Assembly (NCBI GenBank): GCA_027924585.1
Contig: BSBM01000436.1
Coordinates: 9,377,001-9,441,000 of the forward strand
Length of the DNA stretch: 64,000 bases
Direction of reading: 5' to 3'
From: Larix kaempferi
Taxonomy: Eukaryota > Streptophyta > Pinopsida > Pinales > Pinaceae
Under the pieces are notes generated by a model. It was not told where the DNA came from, did no database searches, and worked only from the letters and a program-made list of their open reading frames with translations. Shown here in pieces: positions 57,784-64,000 of this stretch (the stretch's first letter is position 1; every line of letters begins with the position of its first letter). The translations under genes were made by a program, and so were the position numbers.

Positions 57784-60480
57784 TAGCCTGAAAGAAACCA
57801 TGGTATGGCATTTATGACACTTGTTACACTTGCGAAGCTAGGGCTTGATATAGCAAAAACCAGTCATCGTAGCACTTTCACTATAAATACATTTTGGCGA
57901 GGTTTTAGGATCAGAAAATCTTACAGGTTGAAGATAAGTTCACCATGTACCTTGTATCCAAAGTAAAGCGTCTAATGCATTGTACTTTGTGATTTATGAT
58001 CAGTACAACTTAGGGTTTCTGCCTCTTCCAGATCTCAATCATAAATAGGTGACCTAGGAAAAAAGGTCACAACTTGGGCTAAGAAGATACAAATGAAATT
58101 TTGTAATAAGTGATAGGTAGGGAATGGACTGTAATTTCACAGGTATGATTTTCAGAGGCCGAAATTGAACCAGTGACATGTGGCACTTCGTACAAGTTCG
58201 CTCTCCTATTTTATCCCATAAACAGGTCACGTTGCAACACTTGGCATAACTCTCTCTCTCAGAGAATCCATTTGAATTCAGACCTATGGGGTTGGATAGA
58301 TAACAGGTCAGGATACCACAGGAAGCATTTTCAGACCCTGTAGATAAGAAATTTTGGAGTTACACCAGAAACAATCAAGTGCATATTTCTCTCAAAGCAG
58401 AATTGGATTTTGAGCACCTTCATTGATGGCTCCGGGAATTTAGGGTCTCGTAGAATGTTGGAATTTTTGTATCGGAGACCATGGCTGAATGATCCTCATC
58501 AAAATCAAAATTTAGAGACCAAGATCGAATTTTTTGGTTAGGCAGAAGGCCGGGCTTCATCAAACCTTAGTTCGGGACTTTGATCGGAAAAGTGGAAAAT
58601 TAGGGCTTCTACAAAAATGGGAATTTTTGAAATCTGTGACCATAGCTGGAAGCTCCTTGGAAAAATAGAAGTTTAGAGCTTTGGATCAAACTATTTGGTT
58701 CGATGAAGCTCCGGGAAACACAATTCCTAATTCAGGGTCCTCCCTAGTGAATCCAGAAGATTGAAAAGCAAATTTGAGGGGTGAAACTTTGCAGTTTTCA
58801 AATTCTCAGTATACCAGGTTGATCAGTTCATCAAGGTGCATCTTTTGATCCTTTCAGAAGTTTGAAATTCAAACTTTGAATTTTTAGGGTTTCCCTAACA
58901 AACCCTAATCCAGCTCCAGATCCAGTTTCTGCAAATCAAGTGGATTGGGTTAATCCTAGAAGAGAATGGATTGGTCACCTGCATAAGTGAAGAAGTTCAT
59001 GTTTTAGAGGGAGATGAGGCTAAGGCCTTACATAAGAAGATTACAAGCAATCTCGACAGGTATGACTTATCCAAGTATGTTTCAAGATCTATTCATGATT
59101 AAGTTTATGGGATGTTTGTCTTCATTAAGGTTAGTACAATCTTGATTAAGTTAGGCTTTTCGTATCACCTTAATAAAATTATGAATGCAGGTATTCATTG
59201 ATTAGGGTTTTGACACTTATCATTGTACTAATGCATTATGGTGTTGTATGAGGTTGATGTTGTCCGCTAACATGAAAGGTACATCAAGAAAGACAAATCA
59301 TGTTCTAGTTCAAGAACATATGACCATGGTGACATGAAGACAAAGATTCATCCATTATCATGGATCACATAGGAGCTCTACTTACGAGGTATGTATAATT
59401 TGGTTCTACAATGCTCAACCTATGAGATATGCAGGTTACTAGCACAAGTCATTGAAGAGAACAAGAAGACATTGCTAAGCAAGTATGTTTTTCCTATATC
59501 AAGTTAGAATCCTACGTTGTGTTAGGATCTTATACTGTTGTATGGTTGATAATGATTATTCATGAAGTTAGAAATGTAAGTAATTAAGGCTTTATGCATA
59601 TTATGTCTCTTACATTGATTGATGATATGACTAACCAGAAAAGTCTTTTGGTCAAATAAAGAATATGCATGAGTAAAAGAAGTATTCCCTGAAACCTTGA
59701 ATACTAATGTTTATTATATGTGTATGAAATGATCTTGACCATACATGTTTAAGATTATTGTGTTTTGATAGTATTAAGATTATACTAATGAATGTATGAT
59801 TATGTACGAGATCTCGAGGATAACACAATGATTATACTATTACGGATGCATAGTGATCGAGGATGGATATAAGTTCAAAGACAGGTAATCCAGGAAGCAA
59901 AGATCAAGAGGGAGCACACTCCAGTAGTTCCTGCAAGGAAGCAAATATTGAGAGGAAGTCCACCCTACAACCAAACAAAGATAAGTATTTGAATTGTCAT
60001 TTCTTGCATACTTGTTTGTTTAAATAATATTGCTCAATGATGTATATGCTTATGTTCCTAGACTTAGGTTGTGTATCATGCATATTAGAATAATTGCATT
60101 AATGAACAGTATACCACTAATATGCATGTAATGGGTAAGTGGCCTATGGAACTGTACAACATTCCATTGCTACTTATCTAGAACAAAACCTCTTTGCTGA
60201 CATGTTGGGAGTTGTGCACACTCTTAACAATGTTCTGGTAGAGATTGGAAGGAATCTAGAAAGTTACGGGATATGGATAAATGTTGTATTGAAGCATTGG
60301 CTAAAATAATTGTATGACTGTATGACATATTTCTTTGTGTGTAAGAATTTATTCTGAAAACTATGAGATGTTTCTAATCATGCAATTTAACTTTCTTTGT
60401 AGGAAAGATCGTATATCATCACCTAAAAAAGAAGGACTACAACATTTGTTCCAACAACAAAGCTATCTATTGATGATATT
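57784..60480 (+). mobile_element. Copia element body without gag, protease or integrase
   Basis: 2.7 kb between PBS and RT contain no gag zinc knuckle, D-S/T-G protease or integrase H-H-C-C/D-D-E motif in any frame, although a complete copia element carries all of these here. A diverged doubled segment of about 165 bp lies at 58440-58770 (GGAATTTTTG...GACCATGGCTG against GGAATTTTTG...GACCATAGCTG). The element is internally replaced or deleted, with only the 3' half of pol left. Confidence 0.6.
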
Positions 60481-60489
60481 GAAGTTCCT

Positions 60490-62003
60490 AGGATCCGAGA
60501 TGAAGTAATGGAAGAATACCATGATCCGTCGATCATGAAGAAAGATGTTTGGGATGTGGTCCCAAGACCAGATGGGAAGTCTGTTGTGACTTCCAAGTGG
60601 ATCTATAAGATCAAGCATGCTGCAGTTGGTAGCATAGAGAAATACAAAGCGAGATTTGTAGCTCGTGGCTTCTCCCAGAAAGAAGGGATTGATTATGAGG
60701 AGACTTTTGCTTCTGTGGCCAGATACACTTCCATTGGATCAGCACTTGCTCTGGATGTAAGTGATGAAATGGAAGGTACACCAGATGGATGTCAAGACAA
60801 CTTTCTTGATTGGTGTAGTTGAAGAGGAAGTGTATGTGCAGTAGCCACTCGAGTTTGAGACACATGACAGAGAGACTCATGTGTGCAAACTGAAGAAAGA
60901 CCTGTATGGTTTTGAAACTGGCACCCAGGACCTGGTATGGTAGGACAGAAAGCTTCCTATCTAGTTTGGACTTTACTAAGAGTAAAGTGGATTCCAACCT
61001 TTACTACAAGGTTGAGGAAGGAAATCCAGTGATACTACTATTGTATGTGGATGACCTATTTGTAACAGGGGAGGATAGATTGATTGTCGACACGAAGAGG
61101 AAGCTTGCTGCCAAGTTTGAGATGAAGGACTTGGGTATGATGCACTACTTTCTTGGTATGGAGCTGTGGCAGAGTGTAGATGGAATCTTCCTTGGACAAG
61201 GGAAGTATGCAGTAGAGATCCTGAAGAGGTTCGGGATGATGGACTGCAAGGCCATGGCCACACCTATGGAATTGAACCTGAAGCTTCTGTGTGATGCTTC
61301 ATCTGATTCGGTTGATGCCACGATGTGTCGTCAGATGATTGGGTCGTTGATGTACCTGACAAACACGAGACCAGATATTTTCCTTGTAGTGAACACATTG
61401 AACCAGTTCTCTACAGATCCCAGAGGTGTTCACCTGGTTGCTGTAAAGCATATTCTGAGGTACCTGAAGGGTATGGTTGATTATGGGCTCAAGTATGATG
61501 CGAATCAAAAGTTTAACCTGGAGGGTTATGTTGATTCGGATTGGGCAGGTAGTGCCATTGATCGGAAGAGCACTTTAGGGTGTTGCTTCAGTATGGGATC
61601 AGGTGTGATCTCTTGGTTTAACAGGATCTCCTATGTAGCACCGAGTATAGCTGAAGCAGAGTATGTTGCATCTTGTTCGGCTTGTTGTGAGGAAGTATGG
61701 CTTCGGAAACTACTGTCTGAGCTATTTGATCTCCTGTTGGAGGCTACTGGTATCTTTTATGACAACCAGAGTTTTGTGAAGCTGTCTGAGAACCCTGTGT
61801 TCCACGACAGGTTGAAGCACATTGAGATCAAATATCACTATATCAGGGATATGGTGCAGAGAGGAGCAGTGAAGCTCCCATATGTTGCGATGGATGAGCA
61901 GGTTGCGGATGTGTTGACGAAACCACTAGCCAGAGTGAAGTTCGAGTACTTCAAAGAGAGGCTTGGTGTTCATCAGATTGATGACACTTCGAGGAAGAAG
62001 TGA
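60490..62003 (+). pseudogene. Ty1/copia reverse transcriptase and RNase H
   Basis: First part (60508 on) reads VWDVVPRPDGKSVVTSKWIYKIKH...YKARFVARGFSQKEGIDYEETF, the start of the copia RT domain (RVT_2). A frame change near 60750-60770 leads to WKVHQMDVKTTFL and EEEVYV, followed by TAG 60842 in place of an expected Gln. A second shift, an extra T in the TTTT run near 60912, enters the final open frame 60906-62003 (365 codons). That holds LAPRTWYGR, the catalytic YVDD (residues 47-50), MIGSLMYLTNTRPDI, HILRYLKG, the RNase H motifs YVDSDWAG, RKSTLG, SIAEAEY and YDNQS, and ADVLTKPL before the stop. RT is split, but RNase H is intact and well conserved, so decay is recent relative to the gypsy elements. 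Confidence 0.9.
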
Positions 62004-62089
62004 TGGACACATTTGCAGGAGCCATTCCAAGCATGGTGAGAGGAGGATCCTTCCCATGGCTGTGGATATAAGCGTTGTGTGATGAGCAT

Positions 62090-62440
62090 CAGGATGATGC
62101 TCCAGTTACTGCTCTATATGCATCAGTTGGATGCTTGATTTGATCAGTTGGATCATGCATTTGTATATGCATCATGTTGGATGCTTGATATGATCAGGTG
62201 GATCATGTATTTGTATATGTTCAGGTGGATACATTGTATCATCAGGTGGATCATGGATTTGTATATGTATCAGGTGGATACATTCTATGATCAGGATGAT
62301 CATAGATGATGAGCTTCAGGATGTTGCTCCAGATGATATGTATCAGGTGGATACATTGTATGATCAGGATGATCATGGATGACGAGCTTCAGGATGTTGC
62401 TCCAGATGATGTACATCAGGATGATGTATGATGAGTATCA
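62090..62440. repeat. Tandem block 1: GATCAGGTGGATCATG units
   Basis: About ten units of 25-35 bp built from (GATCAGGTGGAT)(CATGNATTTGTATATG) and (CAGGATG)(ATG) variants, directly after the pol stop in the copia 3' untranslated region. Confidence 0.8.
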
Positions 62441-62479
62441 GGTTGATGCCTTGTGGCCGTGGATAGGTTGTGCAGATGA

Positions 62480-62825
62480 ACATGTAAGTTGACTTAGGAG
62501 ATCCGATAGGTTGGGCGGTGTGCCCCTAATCAGTCCTGGGATTCTCTTTCGAGGCATTGCTATGGGAGGACATGTAATATTACCCTGGGAGATCCGATAG
62601 GTTGGGCTATGTGCCCGTAATAAGTCCTGGGATGCTCTTTTGAGGTTTTGTCCTATGGCATGTAATGTAGCCCTAGGAGATCTGATCGGTTGGGTTGTGT
62701 GCCTGTAATAAGTCTCAGGATGCTCTTTCAAGGTTTTGCCATGACCACATGTAATATAGCCCTGGGAGATCCGATAGGTTGGGCTGTGTGCCCGTAATAA
62801 GTCCCGGGATGCTCTTTCGAGGTTG
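62480..62825. repeat. Tandem block 2: 85-bp units
   Basis: Four units with GGAGATCCGATAGGTTGGGC, GTGTGCCCGTAATAAGTCC and GATGCTCTTTCGAGG, at roughly 62498, 62579, 62665 and 62763, each differing slightly. Confidence 0.85.
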
Positions 62826-63205
62826 TGTGGTGGAAAATCCTAGATTTGTTCTAGGTCCCATCCAGTATGAGAAAGGACTGGCTCTGTGGCAGAAATCCTA
62901 GATTTGTTCTAGGTCCCATCCAGTATGAAAAAGGACTGGCTTTGTGGTGGAAATCCTAGATTTGTTCTAGGTCCCATCCAATATGAAAAAGGACAGGCTC
63001 TGTGGCGGAAATCCTAGATTTGTTCTAGGTCCCATCTAGTATGAAAAAGGACTAGCTCTGTGGTGGAAATCCTAGATTTGTTCTAGTTCACATCCAGCAT
63101 GAAAATGGGCTGGCTCTGTGATACATCCAACATGAAAAAGGGCTGGCTCTGTAGATGATAAAGACCTGCAAGTAGCAGGCCTAAATCCAGTATGAAAAAG
63201 GACTG
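62826..63205. repeat. Tandem block 3: 58-bp units
   Basis: Five full units with GGAAATCCTAGATTTGTTCT, CCCATCCAGTATGAAAAAGG and ACTGGCTCTGTGG (62831-63120), then two shortened ones keeping only the CATCCA...GGGCTGGCTCTGT half (to 63205). Confidence 0.85.
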
Positions 63206-63343
63206 GCTCTATACAACTTCCTATGACGAGTAGATCGGAGATTGATTGAGATAGCAGCAGCAGTGACGATGACGATGATTCGATGACGATGATCCAGAGA
63301 AGAAGACTTGTGCTAGCAGATCTGTGTCGAGAAATACCTTCCT

Positions 63344-63356
63344 AGTTAAGAGGGAG
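63344..63356 (+). other. Polypurine tract of the copia element
   Basis: AGTTAAGAGGGAG directly before the 3' LTR TG at 63357. Confidence 0.7.
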
Positions 63357-63966
63357 TGTTGATGTAATTGTAACTTTGGAATGTATTTCACATATGTATA
63401 TTGTATTCCTATGGAGCTGTTATTATTCCTCTATATGGAAGTGTCGTCATTTATATTGTAAGTGTCGTAACTTATACTTGATGGGTTATCAGAACACCTT
63501 GATGGGGTTGTCCCTGTATAAGTCATGTGGGTCAAAGGGTTATTAGACCACCCTATTGGGGGTCGGCCCTGTTAGCATTATGTTAAGTGGTTAAGTTGAG
63601 GCCGACCTAGTAAAGGTTATTAGGCAAGTCAAGTCATGTATAAATAGAGTCCGGGAGGCACTCTATTTGATCATTCACTTTCTCACTCATACTTTCATTG
63701 GAGAGTGGCGCACTTGTGGAGGAGGAGAAGCTGCTACTAGGAGGACTATCTCTTGTACTTGGGTTGTATCATTGCTCTATCTATCTCTAAGGAAGTTGTG
63801 GGGTTTTTCACCTTTATGGTTTTCCCCAATGAAACTCTGTGTGTCTATTGTATCTTGTGTGCTTGCATTATTATGTCCATGTTTGATATGCTGTAGATAT
63901 GTTGTACATGTTGTTCTCTCAGTTAAGATCCTAGATCATATTGAAGTAAATTATGAAAAACTAACA
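63357..63966 (+). mobile_element. 3' LTR of the copia element
   Basis: 610 bp from TGTTGATGTAATTG to AAAACTAACA; TATAAATA box at 63639-63646. It pairs with the truncated LTR at 57296-57771. The right flank begins CAATA; the left target copy is lost with the truncation. The downstream 34 bp hold nothing recognisable. Confidence 0.92.
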
Positions 63967-64000
63967 CAATACTGCCAAGTCATGCCATGACCATGTTCAA

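Noticed and set aside
62480-63205. CRISPR-like array (regular repeats of similar size)
   Set aside because: Repeats are contiguous minisatellite units without unique spacers, inside a plant retrotransposon; no cas genes.

Overview
The window looks like nuclear DNA of a land plant with a large, repeat-rich genome. The evidence is remains of at least four kinds of plant LTR retrotransposon (Tat-like Ty3/gypsy with a second RNase H, another Ty3/gypsy, Ty1/copia, short non-coding LTR elements), an Hsp20-type gene with a 122-bp GT-AG intron, a methylesterase-like fragment and a plant-mobile-domain-like pseudogene. The species cannot be fixed from the sequence; a gymnosperm-sized genome is a guess. 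No bacterial operon, CRISPR array, rRNA or convincing tRNA gene was seen, and no intact ordinary gene.

Layout. 1-6042: body and 3' LTR of a gag-only LTR element (5' end off the window). 6043-25400: old segmental duplications. A roughly 2-kb unit (GA-rich head, hairpin-forming GT block, AT-rich tail) occurs three times (6043, 8001, 17336), and a larger block at 8006-13342 recurs at 17336-24665 with about 2.1 kb extra. Between them lie a retrotransposon leader fragment and a 2.4-kb GA/telomere-like array. 21400-27000: relics of a repeatedly duplicated Hsp20 neighbourhood; only the last copy (26036-26719) keeps a coding region, and that has a frameshift. 27250-29625: C/T-rich and AT-rich DNA of unknown origin plus a TAGG-type minisatellite.

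29626-38130: two homologous polypurine (GGA-rich) tracts of about 2.4 and 1.0 kb, two copies of a 1.2-kb direct repeat, and a methylesterase-like fragment lacking its catalytic serine. 38131-42740: AT-rich DNA with a DUF4283-like fragment and a decayed Ty3/gypsy gag. 42740-44722: a tandem array of a short LTR element, LTR-body-LTR-body-LTR, on the minus strand.

46165-54490: a Tat-like Ty3/gypsy element with a Gly/Pro-rich gag, a pol frame broken by nonsense codons but not by frameshifts, and a second RNase H after integrase. Facing it on the minus strand (55458-57135) is a plant-mobile-domain-like pseudogene with GT-AG introns and five premature stops. A copia solo LTR with a 5-bp target duplication (54571-55259) sits between them. 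57296-63966: a copia element of the same family that has lost gag, protease and integrase but keeps a nearly complete RT/RNase H and three blocks of tandem repeats before its 3' LTR.

The window is best read as layered transposon insertion, duplication and decay. The least ordinary parts are the tandem short-LTR array, the gypsy element with its second RNase H and antisense neighbour, and the paired polypurine/direct-repeat structure.
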